The notes beneath the pieces are model-generated. The model was not told the origin of the DNA. It saw nothing but the letters and a program-made list of their open reading frames with translations, and did no database searches. Shown here piece by piece: positions 33,465 through 42,001 of a stretch of 46,574 bases of DNA. Position 1 is the stretch's first letter. Every line of letters begins with the position of its first letter. Position numbers and translations under genes: made by a program. Source of the stretch: Streptomyces aurantiacus. GTDB taxonomy: Bacteria > Actinomycetota > Actinomycetes > Streptomycetales > Streptomycetaceae. The stretch spans positions 1-46,574 of the forward strand of contig NZ_LIPP01000235.1 in assembly GCF_001418335.1 (NCBI RefSeq), in the 5' to 3' direction.

Positions 33465-34175
33465 GTGCGTGTCCGGTCGCTGATGCTGGCCGCGGCCGGC
33501 ATCGCTCTGATCGCTCCCACCGCAATTCCCGGTGCCGCCCCGCCGCCCGAGGCCGGGCACGGGCCGGAGGCGCGGCGGATACAAGGCGCGCGCACCGTCC
33601 GGGCCGCCGAACTCCTGGCCGCGGTGCGTGACTGCGCCCCCGTCTCCAGCGACCGCTTCAGCAGCGACGACGGCGAACCCGCGGACATCGACGTCTGCGG
33701 CAAGCGCAATGCCGTCTTCTGGAAGGCGGACCTGGACATCGACTGCGACGGCAGACCGGGCCCGCACTGCAACGAACGTACCGATCCGCTCTTCAGCGAC
33801 ACCACCGCCTACCAGCAGTCCGACGGGCGCCAGTTGAGCGCCGAGCGACTGCCGTACGTGGTCGTGCCCGCGCCGAGCCACCGGTGGAACCACCAGGAGC
33901 ACGACGTCCGGCGCGGGACGGTCGCCGCCGTCATCCACCGCGACCGTGTCCGGTACGCGGTCGTGGGCGATGTCGGCCCCGACGACATCATCGGCGAGGC
34001 GTCGTACGCCCTGGCCCGGGACCTCGGTGTCCGCTCCGACCCGCGGGGCGGCGGGGCGGCGTCCGGCGTCACCTACATCCTGTTCAAGGGCTCCGGCGCC
34101 TCTCCCATCGAGAGCCGCCGGGCGGCCACCGCCCAGGGAGAGCGACTGGCTCGCCGGTTCGTCGGACGGAACTGA
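33465..34175 (+). CDS. Glycoside hydrolase family 75 chitosanase
   Basis: GH75 enzymes cut chitosan outside the cell. The 236-residue protein has an N-terminal signal peptide (about 1-24, VRVRSLMLAAAGIALIAPTA then IPGA), followed by the family blocks NAVFWKADLDIDCDG (82-96), RPGPHCNERTDPLFSDTTAYQQSDG and the segment YAVVGDVGPDDIIGEAS (164-180), whose acidic residues include the likely catalytic ones. The signature ending GVTYILF is present. GAGAGGG precedes GTG 33465. An inverted repeat is 30 bp upstream. It stands divergent to an FN3 lipoprotein and convergent with dhaM. Confidence 0.88.
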   Translation: MRVRSLMLAAAGIALIAPTAIPGAAPPPEAGHGPEARRIQGARTVRAAELLAAVRDCAPVSSDRFSSDDGEPADIDVCGKRNAVFWKADLDIDCDGRPGPHCNERTDPLFSDTTAYQQSDGRQLSAERLPYVVVPAPSHRWNHQEHDVRRGTVAAVIHRDRVRYAVVGDVGPDDIIGEASYALARDLGVRSDPRGGGAASGVTYILFKGSGASPIESRRAATAQGERLARRFVGRN

Positions 34176-34197
34176 CCCCGGACACCGGACGGGCGCG

Positions 34198-34647
34198 TCA
34201 CACCTTCCGGTACGTGTACGCCTCGGCGGCAGCCGCCTCCACCGCAGCCAGGTCCGCTCCGGCGGACGCGGTGACGACCGCCGCCACCGCGCCCTCGACG
34301 AACGGTGCGTCCACCAGGCGGGTGTTCGACGGGAGTTCGTCGCCCTCGGCCAGCAGGGCCTTCACGGTCAGGACCGCGCTGCCGAGGTCGGTGAGCACGG
34401 CGACACCGGCGCCGCGGTCCACGGCGGCTGCCGCGGCGGAGATCAGCTCGGAGCTGGTGCCCAGGCCGCCGCTCCCGTCACCGCCGGCCGGGGCCACCGG
34501 CGCGAGGGTGCCGCCGCCCGCGAGCCCCGTCGCCAGCTCGGCGACCGAGACGGCCACCGCGGCGCTGTGCGAGACGAGGACGATGCCCACGAGCTTCTCG
34601 CCCTCGGCCCGAGCCGTGTCCGGTGTACTGCTCACGACGTCACTCAC
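34198..34647 (-). CDS. dhaM: DhaM, phosphotransferase subunit of dihydroxyacetone kinase
   Basis: DhaM (EIIA-mannose fold) passes phosphate from HPr of the PTS to the ADP bound on DhaL. The 149-residue protein carries only this domain, with H27 in GIVLVSHSAA as the phosphorylation site, and the conserved VAPAGG, VAVLTDLGSAVLTVK and FVEGAVAA blocks. E. coli DhaM is longer, with extra HPr-like and EI-like domains; this one is the minimal form, so it needs free HPr. Its GTG start overlaps the end of dhaL by 8 bp. Confidence 0.9.
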   Translation of the reverse strand: MSDVVSSTPDTARAEGEKLVGIVLVSHSAAVAVSVAELATGLAGGGTLAPVAPAGGDGSGGLGTSSELISAAAAAVDRGAGVAVLTDLGSAVLTVKALLAEGDELPSNTRLVDAPFVEGAVAAVVTASAGADLAAVEAAAAEAYTYRKV

Positions 34648-35239
34648 CGGCCGTCTCCGCGAGCGCCGCGATCAGGAGTGCCGAGGAGGTGGCACCCGGA
34701 TCCTGGTGTCCGATGCTGCGCTCGCCCAGATAACTCGCCCTGCCCTTGCGCGCCTGCAACGGCGTGGTGGCGACGGCGCCCTCCTCGGCGGCCGTCCGCG
34801 CCGCGGCGAAGGACCGGCCGAGCGCGTCGACCGCCGGAACCAGCGCGTCGATCATCGTCTTGTCGCCGGGCGCCGCCCCGCCGAGCTGCATCACCGCGTC
34901 CACGCCGGTGCGCAGCGCCTCGGCGAACTGCTGCTCGTCGACCTCGGCCGCGTCACCGAGTGCCTTGCCCGTGCGGCGCAGCAGAGTCCCGTACAGCGGC
35001 CCCGAGGCGCCGCCCACCGTCGAGATCAACTGGCGTCCGGCGAGGGTCAGGACCGCGCCCGGCGTGCCCGGCTCCTCCTTCTCCAGGGTGGCCGCCACGG
35101 CCCGGAAGCCGCGCTGCAGATTGCTGCCGTGGTCGGCGTCGCCGATCGGTGAGTCGAGGTCGGTGAGCCGCCCCGCCTCGTGTTCCACGGACACGGCGGT
35201 CGCCGTCATCCAACGGCGGAAGAAGTCGGCGTCGAGCAC
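34640..35239 (-). CDS. dhaL: DhaL, ADP-binding subunit of dihydroxyacetone kinase
   Basis: DhaL holds ADP as a tightly bound cofactor that is phosphorylated by DhaM and transfers the phosphate to dihydroxyacetone on DhaK. The 199-residue protein shows the Mg-binding G-D-A-D-H-G (33-38), GGASGPLYGT, GDKTMIDALVPA, and KGRASYLGERSIGHQDPGATSS. The length is that of a separate DhaL subunit. Start GTG 35239 has AAGGAG about 5 nt upstream. It lies between dhaK and dhaM in one operon. Confidence 0.93.
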   Translation of the reverse strand: MLDADFFRRWMTATAVSVEHEAGRLTDLDSPIGDADHGSNLQRGFRAVAATLEKEEPGTPGAVLTLAGRQLISTVGGASGPLYGTLLRRTGKALGDAAEVDEQQFAEALRTGVDAVMQLGGAAPGDKTMIDALVPAVDALGRSFAAARTAAEEGAVATTPLQARKGRASYLGERSIGHQDPGATSSALLIAALAETAGE

Positions 35240-35339
35240 TGGTTCTCCTTGCGTTGTGGAGGTGTTGACCGGTCGCGGCGATCGCCCCGGTCACTCGGAA
35301 CGCTCTGGTCGCTCCGGCGGAACGGGCGGGGACCGCGTC

Positions 35340-36332
35340 TCACATGCCCCAGCGCAGACCCGCGGTACGCACCGGCGCGTCCCACAGCCGCAGCAGGTCC
35401 TCGTCGACCTGGCACAGCGTCACCGAGGCACCGGCCATGTCGAGCGAGGTGACGTAGTTCCCGACGAGGGTGCGGGCCACCGGGACCCCGCGCTCGACCA
35501 GCACCCGCTGCACCTCCGCGTTGAAGCCGTACAGCTCAAGGAGCGGGGTGGCGCCCATGCCGTTCACCAGGACCAGGACGGGGTTGCGCGGGTTCAGGTC
35601 CTCCAGGACGGCGTTCACCGAGAAGTCGGCGATCTCCCGCGAGGTCATCATCGGCCGCCGCTCCCGGCCCGGCTCGCCGTGGATTCCGACGCCCAGTTCC
35701 AGTTCCCCGGCGGGCAGGTCGAAGGTGGGGCTGCCCTTGGCGGGCGTGGTGCAGGCGGCGAGCGCGACACCGAAACTGCGCGAGTTCTCGTTGACCTGGC
35801 GGGCCAGTGCCTCGACCCGCTCCAGCGGCCGGCCCTCCTCGGCCGCGGCGCCCGCGAGCTTCTCCACGAACAGGGTGGCGCCGGTGCCGCGGCGGCCGGC
35901 CGTGTAGAGGCTGTCGGTGACGGCCACGTCGTCGTCGACGAGGACCTTGGCGATCTGGATGCCCTCGTCCTCGGCGAGCTCGGCCGCCATGTCGAAGTTG
36001 AGCACGTCACCGGTGTAGTTCTTCACGATGAACAGCACGCCGGCGCCGCTGTCCACGGCCGCGGCGGCCCGTACCATCTGGTCCGGCACCGGGCTCGTGA
36101 ACACCTCGCCGGGGCAGGCGGCCGACAGCATCCCGGGGCCCACGAATCCGCCGTGCAGCGGCTCGTGCCCCGATCCGCCGCCCGACACGAGCCCCACCTT
36201 TCCGGCCACCGGGGCGTCCCGCCGTACGATCACCCGGTTCTCGACATCCACGGTCAGCTCGGGATGCGCGGCGGCCATGCCTCGCAGCGCGTCCGCGACA
36301 ACCGTCTCCGGGACGTTGATGAGCATCTTCAC
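35340..36332 (-). CDS. dhaK: DhaK, dihydroxyacetone-binding subunit
   Basis: DhaK binds dihydroxyacetone covalently as a hemiaminal through a His; here that is H218 in VGIHGEPG. The 330-residue protein has the N-terminal block VGLVSGGGSGHEPLHGGFVG (46-65), IVKNYTGDVLNF, and GTGATLFVEKLAGAAAE. With DhaL and DhaM it converts dihydroxyacetone to its phosphate using PTS phosphate. GTG 36332 and ATG 36326 are both possible starts; AGGAGG lies just upstream. It is the first gene of dhaKLM. No dhaR regulator or glycerol dehydrogenase gene is nearby. Confidence 0.94.
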   Translation of the reverse strand: MKMLINVPETVVADALRGMAAAHPELTVDVENRVIVRRDAPVAGKVGLVSGGGSGHEPLHGGFVGPGMLSAACPGEVFTSPVPDQMVRAAAAVDSGAGVLFIVKNYTGDVLNFDMAAELAEDEGIQIAKVLVDDDVAVTDSLYTAGRRGTGATLFVEKLAGAAAEEGRPLERVEALARQVNENSRSFGVALAACTTPAKGSPTFDLPAGELELGVGIHGEPGRERRPMMTSREIADFSVNAVLEDLNPRNPVLVLVNGMGATPLLELYGFNAEVQRVLVERGVPVARTLVGNYVTSLDMAGASVTLCQVDEDLLRLWDAPVRTAGLRWGM

Positions 36333-36651
36333 GGGGTACCTCCTGGTGAGACCGGCAGCCTGCTCTGGGCAGTATCAGTCCTGCGGAGCCGATGGTCACG
36401 TGTAACGACGTCGCCGGCCGCGCGGGTCGCGCCGCCGCTCCCGCGCGCCGTCGAGGAGGTCCGGGGGACGGGTACCGAGCAGACGGGAACTCCGATCGGT
36501 CCTGTTTCGCCATTTCCGTGTCGGACGCTCTCACGGTCTTGCGACGCCGCCCGGATTCCGATGGGATGCGTCCACCCCGCCGGGGGGTGGGTGTCCGGTT
36601 CGCGGCGCGCTCGTGCCCGGGCGGCCGTCACGATGAGCCCGAGGACCCCAA
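36333..36651. other. Intergenic region between dhaK and the TIR-STAND gene
   Basis: 319 bp between two divergent starts. It holds the promoters of dhaKLM and of the TIR-NB-ARC-TPR operon. A hairpin CCACCCC (36572-36578) / GGGGTGG (36584-36590) with a 5-nt loop lies 62 bp before the TIR gene start and could be a leader structure or read-through terminator. No gene is seen. Confidence 0.5.
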
Positions 36652-39120
36652 GTGACCGTGCACCACGGTGGTGTTGCCCCAGGCCCGGATTCCCTGTACG
36701 ACGTTTTTCTCTGCTACACGTGGGCGGACGGCAAGGAATGGGCCGACGACATGTGCACCGCCCTGCGCGCCAAGGGGCTGGACGTCTTCCAGGACGACCT
36801 GTCGGTGCCCGAGTGGGACGAGTACGAGATGCTGCCGTCGGTGAAGGCGGCCCTCCTCGGCTCACGGGTCCTCGTTCCGCTGCTCACCCCGTGCTTCGAC
36901 GACAGCGACCACTGCTGGTCCGAGCTGCACCTCGCCCTGTCCTGCGCGAAGGCCCTGGGCGAGACCGAGATGCGCCGGGTCAGTCCGCTGACCTGGAAGG
37001 TGCCGCCCAAGAAGGTCAGGCCCAAGGCGCTCAAGAAGCGCAAGCTCATCCGCGAGGGCCGCTCGGTCGCCGAACTGGCGGACCACGTCGTACGTGTGGT
37101 CGGCGACGTACGGGAAGGCGACGACCGGCGCTTCGGCGCCGCAGTGACCGACAGGCCGAGTTGGCTCGTCGACGACCTGCTCGGCGACTCCGGATTCGTC
37201 GGGCGGCGCAAGGAACTCTGGGCCCTGCACGACGCGCTGCGGGAGCCCGGCGGAACCGCGGACGGCGGCGCACCCGTCGTCTCCGTACGAGGACTGGGAG
37301 GCTCGGGCAAGAGCACCCTGTGCAAGCAGTACGGCCGTTGGGCGGCGCAGGACCACCCCGGCGGTGTCTTCGTCGTCGAGCTGTCCGGCAGCGACCCCCT
37401 GGGCCGGCACGACTCCGGTGCCGTACAGGCCGCCTTCCACACGGCGCTGCGGCGTATCGCGGCGCGCCTCTCCCTGCCCGAACACACGGACAGCAGCGCG
37501 GAGTTGAGGCTTGCCGTGGGCCGCCGTCTGGAGGAACTGCCGCCCTATCTCTGGATCGTCGACGACCTCCCCACCTTTGTGAGCCTGCGTGAGCACCCGT
37601 ACCTGCTCGCCCCCGGCCCCAAGGGCCGGACACTCGTCACCACCCGCGGCAGCGTCCACGGCACGAGCCGCACCGAGATCCGCCTGTCCGGCCTGGGCCC
37701 GAGACCGGGACTCCGCCTGCTCACCGCACGTCGCGAACCGGCCCGGGAGGACATCGACGAACGCAACGCCGCCCGCGACATCGTGGCGGACCTGCGGGGA
37801 CACCCGCTCGCACTGCGGATCACCGCCGGGCTGACGACGACGCAGGGATTCACCGGCTACCGCTCCCTCCTCGCGGACCTGCGCGAGGACGCCCGGCCCG
37901 CGCTCGAACTCGCGGAACACCTGCGCCACGACCTGCCGGCGGAGACCGCCCGCCCGCTCAGCGGAGTCCTGCTGCGCGCGTTCGACGCCCTGCCCGCCCC
38001 CGCGGTCCGCCTACTCACCGCCGCGAGCGTACTCGCCGCGGCGCCCGTCCCGCACGACCTCCTGACGGCCGTACTGCCCGGCGCGGACGGCGCGGACGAC
38101 GACCCGCACGCCGCCGCGACAGCAGTGACAGAAGGCGTCCGCGCTCTCGACGGCCGAGGACTCGTCGAGGAGACCCAGGACGTCTCCGGCGCCACCTACC
38201 TCGTCCACGCGCTGGTCGCGCGCGCGGCACGCGTCCTGCTGCGCGACGGAACGCGACGACAGGCCTCCCACCGGGCCGTGCGCGCGCTGGCCGACCTGCT
38301 CGACCGGACAGGAACCGACGCCGCGTCGAGGCTCCGTACGCTCGGCCTGCTGGCACACGTCCAGGCCGCGGCGAACCTGGCGGCCTCCGAAGGCTGGGGC
38401 GTCGACCACGGCCAGTGGTCCCTCGTCGCGCGGTCCGGACAGCTGCGCTCGGAACTGGGCGACAGCGCGGGCGCCGTCGACGACTTCCGGGCTCTGTACG
38501 CCTCGTGCCGCGACTCGCCGCTCTGCGACCCGTACACCACGCTGTGCGCGCTGGTCGGGCTCGGCGCCGTACTGCAGGAGAACGGAGCACTCACCCAGGC
38601 GCGCGAACTCCAGGAGCAGGCCGTCGAGGAACTCGACGCCCTGCACGGCCGCGACCGGTTCGACCGACCCCACCCCGACACCCTGTGGGCGATGAACAAC
38701 CTCGCCAACACCCACCAGGCACTCGGCGATCACCGGACGGCCCGGGCACTGCTGCGGGAGACCTGCCACGGCTGGCACGGACGCCACGGCCCGTCCGCCC
38801 GGGAAACCCTGACGGCTCTGAACAACCTGGCCATAGCGGTCGGCCGGGGACCCGGCCGGTACGCGGCACCCACCGCGCTGCGCATCGCCACCTTCGCCCA
38901 CGAACGATGGACCAACACGGCCGGACCTGACGCCCGGGGCACGGTGGACAGCCTGTTCAGCATCGGCGCCAACCACCTGCGCATCGGTGACACCGCGGCG
39001 GCGCTCACCGCGTTCGAGGAGGTCTGGCGGCGACGCAGGGCCCACCTGGGCGACGACCACCCCGACACACTCGACGCACGCGAGAACATCATCACCGCAC
39101 GCAGGAGGACCGACTCGTGA
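36652..39120 (+). CDS. TIR-NB-ARC-TPR STAND protein (NLR-like)
   Basis: The 822-residue protein has three parts. An N-terminal TIR domain (about 14-150) shows YDVFLCYTWAD, the VFQDD loop, and the segment FDDSDHCWSEL in which E91 matches the catalytic Glu of NAD-cleaving TIRs. A central NB-ARC ATPase has FVGRRKEL, Walker A GLGGSGKST (about 214-222) and Walker B LWIVDDLP (about 301-308), followed by GHPLALRI. The C-terminus (about 560-815) has kinesin-light-chain-like TPR units such as HPDTLWAMNNLANTHQALGD and a later HPDTLDARENI. This is the plan of bacterial NLR/Avs-type STAND sensors, where ligand binding to the repeats triggers oligomerisation and TIR NADase activity. GTG 36652 has GAGG upstream. 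The stop overlaps the start of the small partner gene. Confidence 0.82.
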   Translation: MTVHHGGVAPGPDSLYDVFLCYTWADGKEWADDMCTALRAKGLDVFQDDLSVPEWDEYEMLPSVKAALLGSRVLVPLLTPCFDDSDHCWSELHLALSCAKALGETEMRRVSPLTWKVPPKKVRPKALKKRKLIREGRSVAELADHVVRVVGDVREGDDRRFGAAVTDRPSWLVDDLLGDSGFVGRRKELWALHDALREPGGTADGGAPVVSVRGLGGSGKSTLCKQYGRWAAQDHPGGVFVVELSGSDPLGRHDSGAVQAAFHTALRRIAARLSLPEHTDSSAELRLAVGRRLEELPPYLWIVDDLPTFVSLREHPYLLAPGPKGRTLVTTRGSVHGTSRTEIRLSGLGPRPGLRLLTARREPAREDIDERNAARDIVADLRGHPLALRITAGLTTTQGFTGYRSLLADLREDARPALELAEHLRHDLPAETARPLSGVLLRAFDALPAPAVRLLTAASVLAAAPVPHDLLTAVLPGADGADDDPHAAATAVTEGVRALDGRGLVEETQDVSGATYLVHALVARAARVLLRDGTRRQASHRAVRALADLLDRTGTDAASRLRTLGLLAHVQAAANLAASEGWGVDHGQWSLVARSGQLRSELGDSAGAVDDFRALYASCRDSPLCDPYTTLCALVGLGAVLQENGALTQARELQEQAVEELDALHGRDRFDRPHPDTLWAMNNLANTHQALGDHRTARALLRETCHGWHGRHGPSARETLTALNNLAIAVGRGPGRYAAPTALRIATFAHERWTNTAGPDARGTVDSLFSIGANHLRIGDTAAALTAFEEVWRRRRAHLGDDHPDTLDARENIITARRRTDS

Positions 39121-39641
39121 CCGCTGCTCCCGACGACTGGAGCCACTACGCCCTCTACGCCGACCGGCTGCGCGTGCAGGGGCCCGATCAGCCGGCCACC
39201 GTGACGACCCTGTGGGCCCTGCTGCACGGAGGCCTCACCGACCTGCCCGCGCCGGAGGGCGCCGGCGCTGCCGTCGGCGAGCCGAGCGACCTGCCCGACG
39301 GCGTCGCCCCCGAAGACGTACATCTGGAAGGCGATCACGACGAACTGCTTGCCGAACTCCTGGTCGCCGCGGTCGACTTCCAGGGGCGGCAGGTCGCGCG
39401 GTACGGCCCGGACGCCCCCGAGACGCTGCGCGCGACCCTGGGCCTCGCCCACGCGATGGCCGCGGCCGACCAGTACGAAGGGCAGCGCGACGACGCCCTG
39501 GTCCTGGCGCAGGACGCCCGGGAGGGCATCGACGAATGGGCGGTACGGTCACCCGAGACCATCGGCGCCCGGGACCAGGAGGTCGCCCGGATCCTGCACC
39601 ACTGGATCCTCGACCTGTTGGGCGAGGACCCCACCTATTGA
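39117..39641 (+). CDS. Small TPR-like partner of the TIR-STAND protein
   Basis: The 174-residue acidic protein starts at GTG 39117, overlapping the TIR-STAND stop (GTGA), so it is co-translated with it. No named family was recognised. It appears all-helical, and the segment QVARYGPDAPETLRATLGLAHAMAAAD (about 93-119) resembles the GPDHPDTL-type TPR units of the partner, as does VRSPETIGARDQEVARIL. It may be a regulatory or sensing subunit, or an antidote to the TIR effector. Its last 93 bases are overlapped by the convergent NB-ARC-TPR gene. Confidence 0.7.
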   Translation: MTAAPDDWSHYALYADRLRVQGPDQPATVTTLWALLHGGLTDLPAPEGAGAAVGEPSDLPDGVAPEDVHLEGDHDELLAELLVAAVDFQGRQVARYGPDAPETLRATLGLAHAMAAADQYEGQRDDALVLAQDAREGIDEWAVRSPETIGARDQEVARILHHWILDLLGEDPTY

Positions 39642-41909
39642 ACCGGGCCGCCCGTCGCCCGAGCCGGGCCGCCCGTCGCCCGAGCCGGGCCGCCCGTCGC
39701 CCGAGCCGGGCCGCCCGTCGCCGAGGCCGGCCAGTTGCGCGGCCACAGCGCCGGCGTCCGGCGCGCCCAGCGACGTGAACAGCTCCAGCGACGCCTGCCA
39801 CCGGTCACGGGCCGCGTCGACCCGCCCCGCGGCGGCGTCCAGGAAGCCGAGCTGCCGCAGGGCCCGCGCCTCCTCGTACCGGCTTCCGGCCCTGCGGCCG
39901 AACTCGATGGCCTGCTCGTAGGCCCGGGTGGCCGACACCTCGTCGCCTCCCCGCTGCCGGGCCAGACCGAGCGTGTACGCGGACTGGGCGATGTCGAGGT
40001 CCAGGCCCAGCGCGGAGAACAGGGTCGTCGCCTCGGTCGCGTGACCCGTCGCGTCGGCGGTGCGACCCAGCTCGGTCTCGGTCTTGGCCATGCTGCGCAG
40101 GGTGATGCCGACCTTCCGCGTCGCCCCGGTCCTGCGATAGACGTCCAGGGCACGCAGCTGAAGGTCCAGCGCCTCGGTGTGCGCGCCCTGACGCCGGTGG
40201 AGCGAGGCGAGGTTGGCCAGGGAATCACTGAGGCCGTGCTCGTCGCCGAGTTCCGCGAACCGGTCGTGCGCCAGCCGGTACTGCCGGGCCGCCTCCGCCG
40301 TGCGGCCCGCCTCCAGCAGCGCACGCCCGAGGTTGTTGCGCGTCATCGCCTCGGCGCGGCGGTCGCCGATGCGTGCACACCCGGCCAACGCCAGGTAGTG
40401 ACTCTCCGACCAGCCGTCCAGGTGTTTGGCCAGGTAGAAGTAGTCCCGCAGGGTGTAGGCCAGCTGCCAACGGCGTACGTCGAAGACGGGGTCGTCCAGC
40501 CGGCACAGCGCCACCAGGGTGCGCCACTCGGCGTCCATCCAGCGCAACGCGTCGGCCCTGCTCGCCATCGGCGGCTCGACCGGGATCGGACGCCCGCCGG
40601 TCGCCAGGGCGAAGCGGTGGCGGTACGGCATGATGACGCGTCCGGCCCTGTCCGCCATGGACAGGTAGTAGTCGTACAGGCCGCCGAGCGGGTGCGGGTG
40701 CGGCTGCGGGTTCGGGTTCGGGTGTACGTGCGTCTGCGGGGCGTGCGTCGGCGGGTCGGCAGCCGTGTGCAGTTCGCGACCGTAGGAGCGCAGCAGGTCG
40801 TGCATCGTGAACCGGTCCCCGCCCGTGTCGTCCACGAGGTGCGAGTCGGACAGCCGGCGCAGCAGACGGACCGCCTCGGCGCCCGACGTCCCGAGCAGCG
40901 CCGTGGCCGAGGGGAGGTCGAACGTGTCGCCGGGGTGCAGCGCGAGGAGCGCGAAGGCGCCGCGTACGGCCGCAGGCAGGTCCCGGTAGGACCACGAGAA
41001 CACACCGCGCAGGGTGGAGCGGGTGTCGTCGTCCGCGTCGAAGAGGTCGAGCCCCGTGCCGATGCCGTCCAGCTCGCCGACAAGCGAGGCGATGCTCCGG
41101 GCGGGACGCGCGGCGACCCGCTGCGCCGCGATGCGCAGAGCCAGCGGCAGGCCCGCGCAGTGGGCCGCGAGCCGGCCGACGCTCTCCTCCTCGACGGCGG
41201 CCCGCTCCCCGATCGCGGCGTTGAGCAGCGCCCGGCTCTCGGCGTCGCCGAGCACGCCGAGTGCCACGGTCCGTACCGCGTGGTGCACACCCAGTCCGCT
41301 CAGCTTCCGTCGGCTGGTGACCACCACGGCGCAGGTGGCGGAGCCGGGCAGGAGGGGGCGGACCTGGTCGGTGGAGGAGGCGTTGTCGAGGACGACGAGC
41401 ACCCGGCGACCGCTCAGTGCCGTACGGAAGGTGGCCGCCCTTTCCTCCAACGGTCCGCTCTCGGCGGCGAGCGACCGCCCCAGAGCGCGCAGGAAACCGC
41501 TGAGAACGGTGAGCGGGGAGAGCGGTTCGTCCGGGCCGAAACCCCTCAGGTCCACATAGAGCTGGCCGTCCGGGAAGTGGAGGGCGGCCCGGTGCCCCCA
41601 GAACACGGCGAGCGTGGTCTTGCCCGTGGCGGCGGCGCCGGAGAGCAGCACGATTCTCGGCTGCCCGGCCGTGGGTGGCCGGAGCAGGCTTCCCAGTTCG
41701 TCCAGTTCCGCGGCGCGCCCCACGAACAGGCCCCCGCTCACCGGAAGCTGGCGGGGCGTCTCCGCTCCCGGCACGCTGCCGGTCGTCACCTGGACACCGC
41801 CGTCGATACGGCCTGCCTGGACCACCACGCCGACGGAGGCGCCGGCGACCGCGTTGGCGACCTCATACCGTTGAGCGGTGTGCGGGGGACGGTCCGAGTG
41901 ATCGGTCAT
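39549..41909 (-). CDS. NB-ARC-TPR protein (AfsR-like ATPase without DNA-binding domain)
   Basis: The 786-residue protein starts with the VANAVAGASVGVVVQAGRIDGGVQV stretch common in Streptomyces signalling ATPases (18-42, in two blocks), then FVGRAAELDEL (62-72), Walker A GAAATGKTT (91-99), Walker B VLVVLDNASS, and the MHDLLRSYGRELHT block at the end of the ATPase module. TPR units follow (about 525-715; NNLGRALLEAGRTAEAARQY and others). A GDGRPGS repeat (about 728-755) and a 28-residue tail end the protein. Both the repeat and the tail lie beyond the natural TPR end; the tail is encoded antisense to the partner gene. ATG 41909 has GAGGGG upstream. No DNA-binding domain is seen. Confidence 0.84.
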   Translation of the reverse strand: MTDHSDRPPHTAQRYEVANAVAGASVGVVVQAGRIDGGVQVTTGSVPGAETPRQLPVSGGLFVGRAAELDELGSLLRPPTAGQPRIVLLSGAAATGKTTLAVFWGHRAALHFPDGQLYVDLRGFGPDEPLSPLTVLSGFLRALGRSLAAESGPLEERAATFRTALSGRRVLVVLDNASSTDQVRPLLPGSATCAVVVTSRRKLSGLGVHHAVRTVALGVLGDAESRALLNAAIGERAAVEEESVGRLAAHCAGLPLALRIAAQRVAARPARSIASLVGELDGIGTGLDLFDADDDTRSTLRGVFSWSYRDLPAAVRGAFALLALHPGDTFDLPSATALLGTSGAEAVRLLRRLSDSHLVDDTGGDRFTMHDLLRSYGRELHTAADPPTHAPQTHVHPNPNPQPHPHPLGGLYDYYLSMADRAGRVIMPYRHRFALATGGRPIPVEPPMASRADALRWMDAEWRTLVALCRLDDPVFDVRRWQLAYTLRDYFYLAKHLDGWSESHYLALAGCARIGDRRAEAMTRNNLGRALLEAGRTAEAARQYRLAHDRFAELGDEHGLSDSLANLASLHRRQGAHTEALDLQLRALDVYRRTGATRKVGITLRSMAKTETELGRTADATGHATEATTLFSALGLDLDIAQSAYTLGLARQRGGDEVSATRAYEQAIEFGRRAGSRYEEARALRQLGFLDAAAGRVDAARDRWQASLELFTSLGAPDAGAVAAQLAGLGDGRPGSGDGRPGSGDGRPGSGDGRPGSIGGVLAQQVEDPVVQDPGDLLVPGADGLG
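39643..39725. repeat. Tandem 21-bp repeat, about four copies
   Basis: A 21-bp unit is repeated in full at 39643-39663, 39664-39684 and 39685-39705, with a fourth, slightly altered copy from 39706. On the minus strand it encodes (GDGRPGS)4 at the end of the NB-ARC-TPR protein. It begins two bases after the stop of the small partner gene. The 7-codon unit keeps frame when copies are gained or lost. It is not a CRISPR: there are no spacers. Confidence 0.9.
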
Positions 41910-42001
41910 GCGGTTCCCCCTCGGCACCCGCTCGCGTATCGCCTCCTTTCCGAGAGTAACCACCAGTGGCCTCGGCGGACACCGGGCCTCGACGCACGTG
42001 G

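Noticed and set aside
39643..39725. Repeat cluster as a CRISPR array
   Set aside because: The 21-bp units are directly adjacent with no spacers and encode a protein repeat; no cas genes are near.
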